Program-made: the position numbers and the translations under genes | Part shown: in pieces, positions 7,873 through 17,325 of the stretch | Layout of the letters: every line of letters begins with the position of its first letter | Position numbering within the stretch: the first letter of the stretch is position 1 | DNA from: Macrococcus sp. 19Msa1099 | GTDB lineage: Bacteria; Bacillota; Bacilli; Staphylococcales; Staphylococcaceae | Direction of reading: 5' to 3' | Length of the DNA: 64,000 nucleotides | Assembly: GCA_019357535.2 (NCBI GenBank) | Contig: CP079957.1 | Coordinates: forward strand, 1-64,000 | Notes under the pieces: model-generated | The model's database searches: none | What the model was told of the DNA's origin: nothing | Seen by the model: the letters and a program-made list of their open reading frames with translations, nothing else

Positions 7873-9063
7873 ATGTTTATAGGAAAAAATCTCAATACTA
7901 TTAGGATGTTGAGAGGATACAGTAGAAAAGAATTAGCAGGTAAAATAAATGTAACAGAACAAGCAATATGGCAGTATGAAGTAAAAAATTTAATGCCGGA
8001 TATAAAGAATATTTATGATTTATCACAAATATTTAATGTGAAAACCAATTTTTTCTTAAATGATATCCATAAGATATTTGACGATGATTTAAATGTTAAA
8101 AGGAGTCATATTGCATTCAGGTCATTAAATCATAATATTAATAATAAAATAATTTATAAACAGCATATGCAAGCAGTTTTTCTTAATAATTTGACGAATT
8201 TACTTTATGGATTTCTTAAAGTACCAGATTCACTTTTTATAAAATTATCTTCAGAGGTACAGAATATTATAGAAAAAAGTGGTTCAAGAAATGACACCAT
8301 AGCTGAAGTAGCAAAGGTTGCAAGAAATTATTTGATGCCAAATGAATACAGCAGTAAAGACTTATTATTTAATTTAGAAAAATCAGGGATCATTATTTAT
8401 GAAAAACAGATAGATGAAGATGCCGATGCATATAGTTTTTGGACAGAAGATAAAAAACATGCATTTATCATCTTAGGAAATGATAAAAACATAGCTGTGC
8501 GTAGATCATTTGATTTATCACATGAACTGGGTCATTTATTATTACATCAGAATGTTGAATTTGAATTATTAGACACTAAAGAATACAGAGTAATAGAAGA
8601 GGAAGCGAATATATTCGCTTCTATGTTCTTGTTACCAGAAGATGAATTTAAAAAAGATTTTGATCAGATAAATAAAAAATCTAACCCGGATTCATACATC
8701 ATGATAAAAGAGAAATGGTTTGTATCATATCAAATGATTGCTGTAAGAGCATATAAACTTAATTTAATTAGCCAGCAACAATATAGATACTTTTGGATGT
8801 CCATAAACAAAAAAGGTTATAAAAAGAGAGAACCTTTAGATGATAAACTGATAATTGATCGTCCAATGAAAATTAAGAGTATTTTTAAACTCTTATTTAA
8901 TAATAATGTTATTAATATTGAAAAAGTATTAGAAGAAATGCATGTTGAAATTGACTTTCTGAGTGAATATACAGGAATAGAAAAAGATTTCTTTAAAGAA
9001 TATCTTTCTGAAAAACAGAATTCATCAATGTTTATAGAAAAAAACTTTAAAATAAAAAATTAG
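7873..9063 (+). CDS. XRE-family regulator with ImmA/IrrE metallopeptidase domain
   Basis: A 396-residue two-domain protein. Residues 5-60 are an XRE helix-turn-helix (RMLRGYSRKELAGKINVTEQ, then AIWQYE). Residues 210-260 carry the zinc-peptidase motif HELGH (FDLSHELGHLLLH) and downstream Glu in EEEANIFASMFLLPEDEF, typical of ImmA/IrrE. In mobile elements such proteins repress neighbours and can be relieved by proteolysis, often as antitoxin or phage-type switch. The operon has its own dyad promoter at 7028-7080 and a strong terminator at 9081, so it is a self-contained unit. Confidence 0.8.
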   Translation: MFIGKNLNTIRMLRGYSRKELAGKINVTEQAIWQYEVKNLMPDIKNIYDLSQIFNVKTNFFLNDIHKIFDDDLNVKRSHIAFRSLNHNINNKIIYKQHMQAVFLNNLTNLLYGFLKVPDSLFIKLSSEVQNIIEKSGSRNDTIAEVAKVARNYLMPNEYSSKDLLFNLEKSGIIIYEKQIDEDADAYSFWTEDKKHAFIILGNDKNIAVRRSFDLSHELGHLLLHQNVEFELLDTKEYRVIEEEANIFASMFLLPEDEFKKDFDQINKKSNPDSYIMIKEKWFVSYQMIAVRAYKLNLISQQQYRYFWMSINKKGYKKREPLDDKLIIDRPMKIKSIFKLLFNNNVINIEKVLEEMHVEIDFLSEYTGIEKDFFKEYLSEKQNSSMFIEKNFKIKN

Positions 9064-9080
9064 ATATATTAAAAATAAAA

Positions 9081-9117
9081 CCCCAATTACAAATGTAACT
9101 GTAATTGGGGTTCTATT
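9081..9117 (+). terminator. Intrinsic terminator
   Basis: CCCCAATTACA (9081-9091) and TGTAATTGGGG (9100-9110) form an 11-bp stem, followed by TTCTATTT. It closes the XRE/ImmA operon. Confidence 0.8.
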
Positions 9118-9142
9118 TATAAATAAGAAAGGAGTCGCTAAT

Positions 9143-9172
9143 ATGAATTCCCCGAGAGCACCAACTGAATAA
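9143..9172 (+). CDS. Nine-codon leader peptide candidate
   Basis: AAGAAAGGAG followed 7 nt later by ATG encodes MNSPRAPTE and stops. A terminator hairpin (9189-9226) follows and then the adhesin gene. The good ribosome site and the hairpin suggest a translated leader controlling the adhesin, but no standard attenuation logic (rare codons, competing stems) is proven. Confidence 0.35.
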   Translation: MNSPRAPTE

Positions 9173-9188
9173 CTGTTTTAAGGGACAT

Positions 9189-9226
9189 AGCCATCAGGTA
9201 ACGAAAATTACTTGATGGCTTTTTAT
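9189..9226 (+). terminator. Intrinsic terminator upstream of adhesin
   Basis: AGCCATCAGGTAA and TTACTTGATGGCT form a stem with one mismatch and a CGAAAA-type loop, followed by TTTTATT. It separates the leader ORF from the adhesin gene and may act as an attenuator. Confidence 0.7.
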
Positions 9227-9252
9227 TATTTAAATTAAAGGAGAATATAGAA

Positions 9253-12200
9253 ATGAACAAAAAATTAATAAGCAAGAAAAACAAGACATTAAAGATACTT
9301 CTAGCATCAGGCGTTATCGCCGCACCATTATTAGTATCATATCAAGTAGATGCAGCTGAAGTAACTGTGAAAGATGGAGAATTACGCGCTGTAGAAAATA
9401 ACTTTTTAATTATTCCTGATGCTGGTAAAGAGATTAAACCGATAGTCACAGTTACAGGCGTAACGCCAAAATCAGTGACTAAACCGACAAATAACGAATA
9501 TCAGACGGCGGACTACTATATGGAAAAGAATGAGAACTTTGACTCTCATACTTTCCGTCGATTCCAAGATGGGTTTGGCGGAACAAGCATTAGACTAGAC
9601 CAAGCAACCTCAGAAAAAGCCGTCATTACAGTCCTCTATAAACAACAGGCAACATATAAAGGTGAGCCTGTTGATGTGAAGATGACATTCTCCAATATTA
9701 AGGGTGAAACTAATCCATCTGCAGGAGAAATGAAAGACGTGGGATTTATGATTTCAGATAATATGTTCTCCGGATATTATTATTTGAATGCTAGAGATTT
9801 CGACGTTAATGTCGAATTCATTAAAAAAGATGGGTCAAAAGTTGTATTCAACAATGATGCATATTTCACATTTAACTCATTGAACTATTATGAGGGTAAT
9901 CCTAATGTTACAAGCCTGTATAAAAACGAATCAAGTGAATACGTTGGATATAAGAATCAAGATCCTTCATCAGATACTTACTTAACGGCAGATACCAATG
10001 TTAAATCTATGACTGTTGATGGAAAGAAAGTATATGGTGGTACTGTTGGTGAATTTACGGATAAGTTAGGTGGAGAAACATTTAAACGAAATACTGTATC
10101 ATTCCAGGTTAAAGGAGATTCACTAGATTTCGCAGTTGGTACGACAAATCGCTATGGTGCATGGAATTCTATTAGTTCATCCACACTATTTGACGTAGCC
10201 CCTAAGAAGCCGTATAAAACTGTAACTGATTCAGATGAGGTAAATAAAACAATGAATACGTTTGAAACAGGTGAGGTATTAACGTTCAAAGTAAACCAGC
10301 CAACACAAACATTGGGTGTGGACGCATTACAACGTTATAGTCAGTTTGCGATTGTAGATAATCTACCTAAAAACACTACTTATGTTGAAGGTTCAGCACG
10401 ATTACTAGATAGCACTGGTAAAGCTGTAAGTGTATCACCGACATCATTCACATATTCAAAAGATACGCATACATTGATGTTCAATGGTGATGCAGAATTT
10501 CTAAACACGATGAATATGGATGGTAAGAACTATACAATAGAATTTAAAGCGAAACCTATTGATGGATTAAAAGAAGGAGATGTAGTTGATAATGTCGCAA
10601 AATCAATTATCAACAAAGCCGAGTATCCAACGAATCATACTGTATCTAAAACACATATCCCTACAGCAAGCACTGTTAAAAAGATGGTAGATGCGAAAAT
10701 ACCAGTGAATGGTGGAGTGCCTACAGTCGAGGAAGGAACTGCATTTAACTATTTTGTCGATTACACAATCACAGATAGTAAATTAAATAATAGGTTAGTC
10801 CTAACTGACGACCTAGAAGATGTACTTGATGCAAAAGCCATTAAGGTTTTAGATGAAAAAGGAACAGATATTACATCTAAAGGAACTGTTAATGTTGATG
10901 ATGCAAAAGAATTAATTACATGGACTGCAAAAACACCTTCTGAATTTGCTGGCCAAAAGTTAAAAATGCAAGTGACAGCAGTATTAAAAACAAAAGCAGA
11001 TTTAACGCCTTACACAAAAGAAGGAAAAATTGAAATTCCAAACGTTGCAAAATTAACAACTAAAGAAGGTGTTAAGTCATCTAATCCTGTTGTCGTCAAA
11101 CCTGTACTTAAATACACATTGGGTGATTCAGTATGGAATGACATTAATAAAGATGGAAAACAAGATACTACTGAAAAAGGTATCCCGGGCGCAAAGGTAG
11201 AAGTTAAAGACAAAGATGGTAAAGTTGTAGCCACGACTACGACTGACAAAGATGGTAAATATGTTGTTAAAGGTTTACCAGCAGGTGATTATACAGTAGA
11301 TTTCACACCACCAAAAGAATATACACCAGTAGATAAATCAAAATTAAGTCAAACAATCAAATTAGATAAGGATAATATGGATGCCGATTTAGGTTTACTC
11401 ATTCCTACACCACCACCTGCACCGAAAGATCCAACTAAAACAGTGGTTGATAAATCAGTATTAGATACGAATGACAAAGAAGTGGACGCAACAGAAGTTA
11501 AGAAAGCAACAGATTATAAGTATCACGTGAGTACCACGGTTACAGATAAAAAGGACATCAAATCATTAGAGATTCAGGATGACCTAGAAGATGTATTAGA
11601 GGCTAAGTCAGCAAAAGTCCTAGATAAAGATGGCAAAGATATTACAGCTGAAGGCACATTAACGATTGATGAAGAGAAAGAAATCATCACATGGAAAGCA
11701 AAAGAACCAGCAAAATATTCTAGTCAAAAGTTATTACTTGAAGTTGTAGCACAAGTTAAGAAAGATGCAAATTTATCTAAATACGCAGATAAAGATGGAA
11801 ATATCATTATCCCAAATACAGCGAATGTAATTGTAGATGGAACAACGACACCATCAGATAAAGTAGATGTTACTGTATTAAAAGATCCATCTAAGACAGT
11901 TGTTAAAAAGTCAGCAAGCGATGATACGTTAGAAGTAGGTCAATCATATAGTTATTCAGTAGAAACAACAGTTACTGATGACAAAAATGTTAAAGAAGTT
12001 ACTCTTATTGATGACCTGGAAGATGTATTAGAAGCAAAAACAGCAAAAGTCCTTGATAAGGATGGCAAGGACATTACAGCAGAAGGAATCTTAACGATTG
12101 ATGAAGAGAAAGAAATCATCACATGGAAAGCAAAAGATGGCAGTAAGTATGTCGGTCAAAAATTAACATTAGCAATTGATACATTCATCAAGAAAGATGC

Positions 12201-12618
12201 TGATTTAAGTAAGTATACAAGTGAAGATGGAAAGGTTGTAATCCCGAATACTGCTAAAACAATCGTTGGAATTGATAAAGACGGTAAAATTGTAGAAGAA
12301 GAAATTGAATCAAACAAAGTAGATGTTACAACTACACCTAAAGCAGAAGAACCGACAACAGAAGAACCAACAACAGAAGAACCAACATCTGAAGAACCGA
12401 CAACAGAGGCACCAACGACAGAAAGACCTGAATCAGTAGTTGTCCCAACGACAACTGAAACGCCTTCGGTAGAAAAGATTGAAAAACCAAAAACTCAAAG
12501 TATCTTACCTCATACAGGTAGTAAGTCATTAGACTTTTTACTATATGCAGGTGCAGCAATCTCCTTATTTGGAGCAGTAGGATACTTCGTGTGTCGTAAA
12601 AAGTTTAGCGAAGAATAA
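9253..12618 (+). CDS. LPXTG cell-wall-anchored adhesin with SdrD B-like repeat
   Basis: A 1121-residue surface protein. Residues 1-35 are a secretion signal ending VDAAE. Residues 40-470 form a probable ligand-binding A region of Ig-like folds. A B-type domain near 630-715 reads GDSVWNDINKDGKQD and PGAKVEVKDKDGKV, typical of SdrD_B/CNA_B folds with calcium or isopeptide bonds. Three related segments of about 140 residues follow the pattern DDLEDVLEAKSAKVLDKDGK, D-I-T-A-E-G, EKEIITWKAK. A Thr/Glu/Pro-rich wall spacer (EEPTTEEPT) precedes LPHTG, a membrane helix and RKKFSEE. Sortase should link it to peptidoglycan; a sortase gene lies at 39536. Its place before the T4SS genes suggests a role in mating contact or biofilm. 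Confidence 0.9.
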   Translation: MNKKLISKKNKTLKILLASGVIAAPLLVSYQVDAAEVTVKDGELRAVENNFLIIPDAGKEIKPIVTVTGVTPKSVTKPTNNEYQTADYYMEKNENFDSHTFRRFQDGFGGTSIRLDQATSEKAVITVLYKQQATYKGEPVDVKMTFSNIKGETNPSAGEMKDVGFMISDNMFSGYYYLNARDFDVNVEFIKKDGSKVVFNNDAYFTFNSLNYYEGNPNVTSLYKNESSEYVGYKNQDPSSDTYLTADTNVKSMTVDGKKVYGGTVGEFTDKLGGETFKRNTVSFQVKGDSLDFAVGTTNRYGAWNSISSSTLFDVAPKKPYKTVTDSDEVNKTMNTFETGEVLTFKVNQPTQTLGVDALQRYSQFAIVDNLPKNTTYVEGSARLLDSTGKAVSVSPTSFTYSKDTHTLMFNGDAEFLNTMNMDGKNYTIEFKAKPIDGLKEGDVVDNVAKSIINKAEYPTNHTVSKTHIPTASTVKKMVDAKIPVNGGVPTVEEGTAFNYFVDYTITDSKLNNRLVLTDDLEDVLDAKAIKVLDEKGTDITSKGTVNVDDAKELITWTAKTPSEFAGQKLKMQVTAVLKTKADLTPYTKEGKIEIPNVAKLTTKEGVKSSNPVVVKPVLKYTLGDSVWNDINKDGKQDTTEKGIPGAKVEVKDKDGKVVATTTTDKDGKYVVKGLPAGDYTVDFTPPKEYTPVDKSKLSQTIKLDKDNMDADLGLLIPTPPPAPKDPTKTVVDKSVLDTNDKEVDATEVKKATDYKYHVSTTVTDKKDIKSLEIQDDLEDVLEAKSAKVLDKDGKDITAEGTLTIDEEKEIITWKAKEPAKYSSQKLLLEVVAQVKKDANLSKYADKDGNIIIPNTANVIVDGTTTPSDKVDVTVLKDPSKTVVKKSASDDTLEVGQSYSYSVETTVTDDKNVKEVTLIDDLEDVLEAKTAKVLDKDGKDITAEGILTIDEEKEIITWKAKDGSKYVGQKLTLAIDTFIKKDADLSKYTSEDGKVVIPNTAKTIVGIDKDGKIVEEEIESNKVDVTTTPKAEEPTTEEPTTEEPTSEEPTTEAPTTERPESVVVPTTTETPSVEKIEKPKTQSILPHTGSKSLDFLLYAGAAISLFGAVGYFVCRKKFSEE

Positions 12619-12631
12619 TAAGAAATAATCA

Positions 12632-12661
12632 AGATCAGTACTTTTGTACTGGTCTTTTTTA
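12632..12661 (+). terminator. Intrinsic terminator after adhesin
   Basis: AGATCAGTAC and GTACTGGTCT pair around TTTT, with a TTTTTT tail. Confidence 0.85.
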
Positions 12662-12689
12662 TATAAATTTATAGAAAGGAGATAAGACA

Positions 12690-12953
12690 TTGAACTTAAG
12701 TACACAAGAGGTTAAAACAATTGTAGAAAATGCAGGTTTAGACTTTAATCAGTTTAAACAAGACTGTACAAATGAATTACAGCTCGATTTCTTGAACAAA
12801 GGTAAAGTTTTTAAAGAAATTGAAAAAGATTATCAATCACAGAAAGCTTTAGAGCTCGTATTGAAAATCGCGACGGACAAAAAAAGCAATAAATATACTA
12901 TGGAAAAAACAGATGTACTAGAACAAAAAGATGATCAAACAAAAAACAATTAA
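12690..12953 (+). CDS. Small hypothetical protein in transfer operon
   Basis: An 87-residue charged, helical protein starting with TTG at 12690 after AGAAAGGAG (spacing 8). No membrane segment and no recognised domain. It is 12 bp before the pilin-like gene, so it is probably translated with the mating-pair-formation genes; a small cytoplasmic accessory protein is the most that can be said. Confidence 0.55.
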   Translation: MNLSTQEVKTIVENAGLDFNQFKQDCTNELQLDFLNKGKVFKEIEKDYQSQKALELVLKIATDKKSNKYTMEKTDVLEQKDDQTKNN

Positions 12954-12965
12954 AGGAGTAATAAG

Positions 12966-13283
12966 ATGAATACAATATTAGATTTGAATTTACTAACATT
13001 ATTAACAGTGTTAGGAGACTTCGATTTTAGTCATTTATTTATGTATAACGATGCTGTACAAAATATTATCGGAGGATTAAAAAAGCTATCAAATGCATTG
13101 AAATTAATCGGTATTGCATTAGGGGCAATTGGTGTTGCAATGGCAGGTTACCAGTTTATCTGGGGTGGTGCTAACGGTAGTCAACAAGGAAAGCAATATC
13201 TGTTAAACACTGCGATTGGTGTCGTTTTAATCGTAGCTGCTACATCAATTATAGACTGGATCACAACTAATGTAACATTCTAA
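12966..13283 (+). CDS. VirB2/TrbC-like pilin or small T4SS membrane protein
   Basis: A 105-residue protein with two hydrophobic helices (LSNALKLIGIALGAIGVAMA near 45-62 and LLNTAIGVVLIVAATSIIDW near 78-97) joined by a Gly-rich polar loop (GYQFIWGGANGSQQGKQ). Size, two-helix hairpin and position at the head of a T4SS gene cluster match VirB2/TrbC-type subunits of Gram-positive conjugation systems. It lacks an obvious cleaved signal peptide. A terminator follows at once, which would give this gene a separate abundant transcript, as expected for a structural subunit. Confidence 0.7.
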   Translation: MNTILDLNLLTLLTVLGDFDFSHLFMYNDAVQNIIGGLKKLSNALKLIGIALGAIGVAMAGYQFIWGGANGSQQGKQYLLNTAIGVVLIVAATSIIDWITTNVTF

Positions 13284-13284
13284 T

Positions 13285-13310
13285 GAAAAGAGAGGATTTC
13301 CTCTCTTTTA
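13285..13310 (+). terminator. Intrinsic terminator after pilin-like gene
   Basis: AAAAGAGAGGA and TCCTCTCTTTT form an 11-bp stem around a tiny loop, running into TTATT. Confidence 0.75.
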
Positions 13311-13335
13311 TTACTTTTCAAAAGGAGAATACAAT

Positions 13336-15795
13336 ATGTCGAATTTAAAAATATTTAAAGTAAAAGTTTCAAATTTACCAAAGGATAAAGATATAAATAA
13401 GGTTATTAATCTGACTTCAAAGAAGACTTATTATTTCAGTGAATTTAATGAAAAACTGAAGCTATTAAAAGAATCTGCTGATAAGAATAATAAAGTATAC
13501 ACATTTGATATAGAGATAGTTGATTATGATGCACCTAACATTGTACATTTCATGTTAAATAATTATGCAATTACTAAAAATACTCCAGAATCAATCAAAT
13601 CAATCATAGAGTATGAAGCCTTAAAAGATAGAAATGCAGAAGAAAAAGGTGTGTCTGAAGATTATAAAAAGCAATTTTTTGGGGCACTACAGGAATCAGA
13701 GGATTATGATGTAGCTACTAATGAAAGTGTAAAAAATGGAAAGCTAAAAAAAGTTAGTATATTCAGCAAGGTAAGCCCATTTAAAAAGAAACAAACTGAA
13801 AAGAATATAGAATTTAATGAAGAAGAACAGGATCAGCTAGAAGAATTAAAAGCTGACATGATTGCTTCTGCTAAATCTGATGAGTTACATAAAGAAGATG
13901 AAATTGTAAATTTATCTGATTCTCAGCTAAAGCAAAAAGATGCAGAAATTATTGGAAATGCAGTGAATGATGATAAATTATACGAAACAAAAGATTTAGA
14001 AAAAGAAAGCTATGATAATAAACTTACTCATTTGAATGCTTCTGTAAATGAAACTGAGAATGAGATAAATTCAGACAATACGATTGAAATATATACTTCA
14101 AAGCCAGTAGATGAAGAAAAAATCATTGAATCAAATATTAATGAGATACCAGATAAGTTTCAAGATGTATTAAAAAATGAGGTATCTGATGAAAAATTTA
14201 ATATAGACGTGCCACAGCTTCATATTGAGAAGCCTGATCTACAAAATATGAGTGAAATTGAAAGAGAAGAAATTATATTCTTAAATAAAAGAGAAGAAGA
14301 AAAACAGAAGTATTTGAAAAATCAATCCAATGCTTTAATAAATTCATTAAAAGAGAGTTACTATAATGGCTTAAAAGATATCCAGGACAAAATAGAGGAA
14401 TACTATAAAGAAAATAAACCAGATTACAAAGAATACATTGATAATCTGATTAATGAACAAGCCCCCCTAAATAAAGACGTTATTGACAGCCTAAATAAAA
14501 AGCTCGAAGAAGAAGATAATCTAATATTACAAAAAGATATGGATGACTTTAAAAAACAACATCAGACTAAGAAAGAAATGCTGAAAGAAAAAAGAGAGCT
14601 ACGCTTAGCTGAAAAACGTAAAGAACTAAACGATGATAACGAAAAGTTAAAAGAGCGTGGCAAGAAAGACCTGGATAACGAACTTAACGAAAAAGTAGAT
14701 GTATTTAAAGAACAACAGATAAAGTTATTAGAGAATGAAATCTTAAAGCTTAAAGCGTCATTAGAAAAAGAATTAAACTATAACTTAATTAAATATGATT
14801 CTGAAACATTTAAAAATCTTTCATTACTACGTGTAGAAATCATTCAAAATAAGAATAAGAGTGATGAATTGAAACTTCAAAAAGAAAAGAATGACAATGA
14901 AAGAAAGGTATTAAAACTTGAAGAAGAACGTATTAATTTAGATATGAAACAAGCTGAAGCAGAAATTTCAAAAGCAAATGCCATAAAAGATGAATCAATT
15001 AAATCTGCAAATGATCTTGAAATAGCTAAGCAGGAGGCACTCGCTCGAAAACATGAACTACAGCTAAAACAAGAAGAAAATCATTTAAGGAAGATTGCGG
15101 CTGAAGAAGATGCGAACAGATTAAAGCAACAAGAACTTGAACTACGTCAGACTGAGATGGAACTTTACAAAAAAGAAGACGAACAGATGAATAAATTAAT
15201 TAAATCTAATTATCTTACTCAGATTATACCAAACAAAGAGAAGGAAGAGGCATTTAATGTAGTAGAACCTGCATCAAAGCAGACAGATAATAAATTAGGC
15301 AAATTATTGACAAGTGCACTTATTGTTTCATTAATTGGGGGCACAGGTTATGTTGTAGCTGAAAATAATGGGTATTTTGACAGAGATAAAAACAATAAAA
15401 ATAACCAAGAAAAAGTTATTAAAGATTCTGATGACAAAGAATATAAAATGCTTGTAAATAACCATGATTTTATAGAAGCATATAAAGTTAAACCTAATAA
15501 AAAAGATGAGCTAAAAGATAAAGCCTTAGCTGAAAAAGATTTTATTGATGCAGTTGAATTAGCAAAACAGACAAATGATAAAGAATATTTAATAAGAGTT
15601 TATCTGGCTAACGGAAATACTGAAGATCTTATCAAGACATATCAGACCATGAGTTATGAAGAGAAATCAGAAATCAGCCAGGATGACTTAGAGAAAATGG
15701 CAAAACTATTTATTGATAAGGAAGATAAAGAAAGTACAAAAGCAATTCTTAAAGATATTAAAGATGAAAAAATAAAAAAAGAGATTGAATCATAA
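13336..15795 (+). CDS. Large coiled-coil membrane protein of transfer region
   Basis: An 819-residue protein. The first 110 residues form a small domain, followed by a long acidic and then a very charged coiled-coil region (about residues 310-620, rich in Lys, Glu, Leu and Gln). One membrane helix lies near residues 655-675 (LLTSALIVSLIGGTGYVVAE). The last 130 residues, predicted on the other side of the membrane, look like TPR-type helical repeats. This order recalls EssB/TcpC-type bitopic components, but I cannot name the family. It lies between pilin-like and SSB-like genes, so a scaffold role in the mating channel is plausible. Confidence 0.65.
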   Translation: MSNLKIFKVKVSNLPKDKDINKVINLTSKKTYYFSEFNEKLKLLKESADKNNKVYTFDIEIVDYDAPNIVHFMLNNYAITKNTPESIKSIIEYEALKDRNAEEKGVSEDYKKQFFGALQESEDYDVATNESVKNGKLKKVSIFSKVSPFKKKQTEKNIEFNEEEQDQLEELKADMIASAKSDELHKEDEIVNLSDSQLKQKDAEIIGNAVNDDKLYETKDLEKESYDNKLTHLNASVNETENEINSDNTIEIYTSKPVDEEKIIESNINEIPDKFQDVLKNEVSDEKFNIDVPQLHIEKPDLQNMSEIEREEIIFLNKREEEKQKYLKNQSNALINSLKESYYNGLKDIQDKIEEYYKENKPDYKEYIDNLINEQAPLNKDVIDSLNKKLEEEDNLILQKDMDDFKKQHQTKKEMLKEKRELRLAEKRKELNDDNEKLKERGKKDLDNELNEKVDVFKEQQIKLLENEILKLKASLEKELNYNLIKYDSETFKNLSLLRVEIIQNKNKSDELKLQKEKNDNERKVLKLEEERINLDMKQAEAEISKANAIKDESIKSANDLEIAKQEALARKHELQLKQEENHLRKIAAEEDANRLKQQELELRQTEMELYKKEDEQMNKLIKSNYLTQIIPNKEKEEAFNVVEPASKQTDNKLGKLLTSALIVSLIGGTGYVVAENNGYFDRDKNNKNNQEKVIKDSDDKEYKMLVNNHDFIEAYKVKPNKKDELKDKALAEKDFIDAVELAKQTNDKEYLIRVYLANGNTEDLIKTYQTMSYEEKSEISQDDLEKMAKLFIDKEDKESTKAILKDIKDEKIKKEIES

Positions 15796-15818
15796 TTATA
15801 GTAAAAGGAGAACCTATC

Positions 15819-16754
15819 ATGACGATTATTCAGATACCAGTAAATGTTAAAGAGATACAAAGTGTTACAAGTTTAGAGAATGAAGAATCAATATTGTTAC
15901 TAGTTGGATCAGTTGGTGAGACTAACAGAGATTATACATTTGAGTGGAAAAAATCGGTTGACGATAAAGACAGATTAGATAAATTGAAATCACTCATTAA
16001 ATTATGTGATTATACATTAAATGTTGTGATTGATGTTTCAATTGTACGAAATGATGAAGGAAATTGTGAAATTGAATTCAATTTATACAATAGAATACCA
16101 ATTATTGAAATTAAGACAGATATCAATAATATTTTTAAAAGTGAAGGTATAAGGTTAGACCAAAATATTCAAAAATCACCTGAAAATAAGGTAGTTACAA
16201 ATCAATCTATTAATGATGAATCTAATGTAAATGTAGAAGATGAAATAGAACAAGAGGTAGATGCACCTAAAACCGAAACTAACTTAGTAAATGATATAGA
16301 TGAAGTAAGTGAGCCTGATAAGGATAATGAAGATACATTAGAACAGCAGGATTTAAAAACTTCTTTAGATCAATCACTTCACGAGCTATATGATTCAGTA
16401 TCTAAAGAGGAAATTAATACAGATGAATATAAAGAACAAGTAAAATCTTTTTCAAAAGCATTTATCAGAAAAGCTACGGGAGATTATGATGCTGAACTCC
16501 TATCACTTATAACAATCATCACATATGATTCACTTATCCAAAAGAAAAGCTATGAAGCATTCATCAGTAGTATTAAATCATTAACAACCAAAAATGAAGA
16601 AACTTTCAACCTATTTAAATATTTTAACCAAAAGCCATCGCATAACCCATTAAAATCTTTGTTTATTGAAGTTATGGATAATATCGAAGATATGCAGGTA
16701 GTTGAAAAATATTTAGAAGAAATAAATAGAGCTTTAGATAAAGGAGGGTTTTAA
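15819..16754 (+). CDS. Hypothetical transfer-region protein
   Basis: A 311-residue soluble protein, preceded by AAAAGGAG. The N-terminal 110 residues look globular with beta-strand pattern, a strongly acidic linker spans about 130-190 (EDEIEQEVDAPKTETN and similar), and the C-terminal 110 residues are helical. No family recognised. It is 23 bp downstream of the coiled-coil gene and abuts the SSB-like gene, which marks it as part of the transfer operon. Confidence 0.55.
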   Translation: MTIIQIPVNVKEIQSVTSLENEESILLLVGSVGETNRDYTFEWKKSVDDKDRLDKLKSLIKLCDYTLNVVIDVSIVRNDEGNCEIEFNLYNRIPIIEIKTDINNIFKSEGIRLDQNIQKSPENKVVTNQSINDESNVNVEDEIEQEVDAPKTETNLVNDIDEVSEPDKDNEDTLEQQDLKTSLDQSLHELYDSVSKEEINTDEYKEQVKSFSKAFIRKATGDYDAELLSLITIITYDSLIQKKSYEAFISSIKSLTTKNEETFNLFKYFNQKPSHNPLKSLFIEVMDNIEDMQVVEKYLEEINRALDKGGF

Positions 16755-17300
16755 ATGGTTAATATGTTAAGAGGCAAGCATATATTAGGATTTATCTTGA
16801 ATTCCATAAAATTAAAAGAAAATGATAAAGGTGTGTCTACAGCAAAAATTTACTTAAATGTTATGGATAAACGAAGGTTTGTAAATAAGGAAACAAAAGA
16901 AGTAGAATACAGGTCATACTACACAACTTTACCATTCCACCTATATGGTCATGTTGCAGAATATGCTTCTAAATATTTAGTTGAAGGACAGAAGATATTG
17001 ATTGAGTATTCGATTGACAGTTTTAAATCAAGAGATAATAGCAATCCATCGTATCCACACCCATATTTTATTGCAACGAGCATTGTACCACAGGAAAAAT
17101 CAGAAGATGCAGAAGAACGTATGCTGTATCTAAAGATGGAAAGACAGAAAAAAAGAGAAGCAAAAGAAGAAAGTAAAAAATCAGAAGAAAATAATGTAAA
17201 TGTTAATGAAGAAGATGAACTTGACTATGAAGTATATCAACACAATTTTACTTATAGTGATATCAGTGATAAAGAACTAGATGAAGATTTACCTTTCTAA
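16755..17300 (+). CDS. SSB-like single-stranded DNA-binding protein
   Basis: A 181-residue protein with an N-terminal OB-fold-like domain (residues 1-115; KIYLNVMDKRRFVNKETKEV and LPFHLYGHVAEYASKYLVEG patterns) and a charged flexible tail ending DEDLPF. That acidic tip is the hallmark of bacterial SSB proteins, which use it to recruit partners. The ATG at 16755 has AAGGAGGG 6 nt upstream. It lies directly before the VirD4 coupling gene, so it may coat or handle transferred single-stranded DNA rather than serve vegetative replication. The OB-fold call is by pattern, the tail is directly visible. Confidence 0.65.
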   Translation: MVNMLRGKHILGFILNSIKLKENDKGVSTAKIYLNVMDKRRFVNKETKEVEYRSYYTTLPFHLYGHVAEYASKYLVEGQKILIEYSIDSFKSRDNSNPSYPHPYFIATSIVPQEKSEDAEERMLYLKMERQKKREAKEESKKSEENNVNVNEEDELDYEVYQHNFTYSDISDKELDEDLPF

Positions 17301-17325
17301 GTATTATAAGAAACTAGGTGACAAG

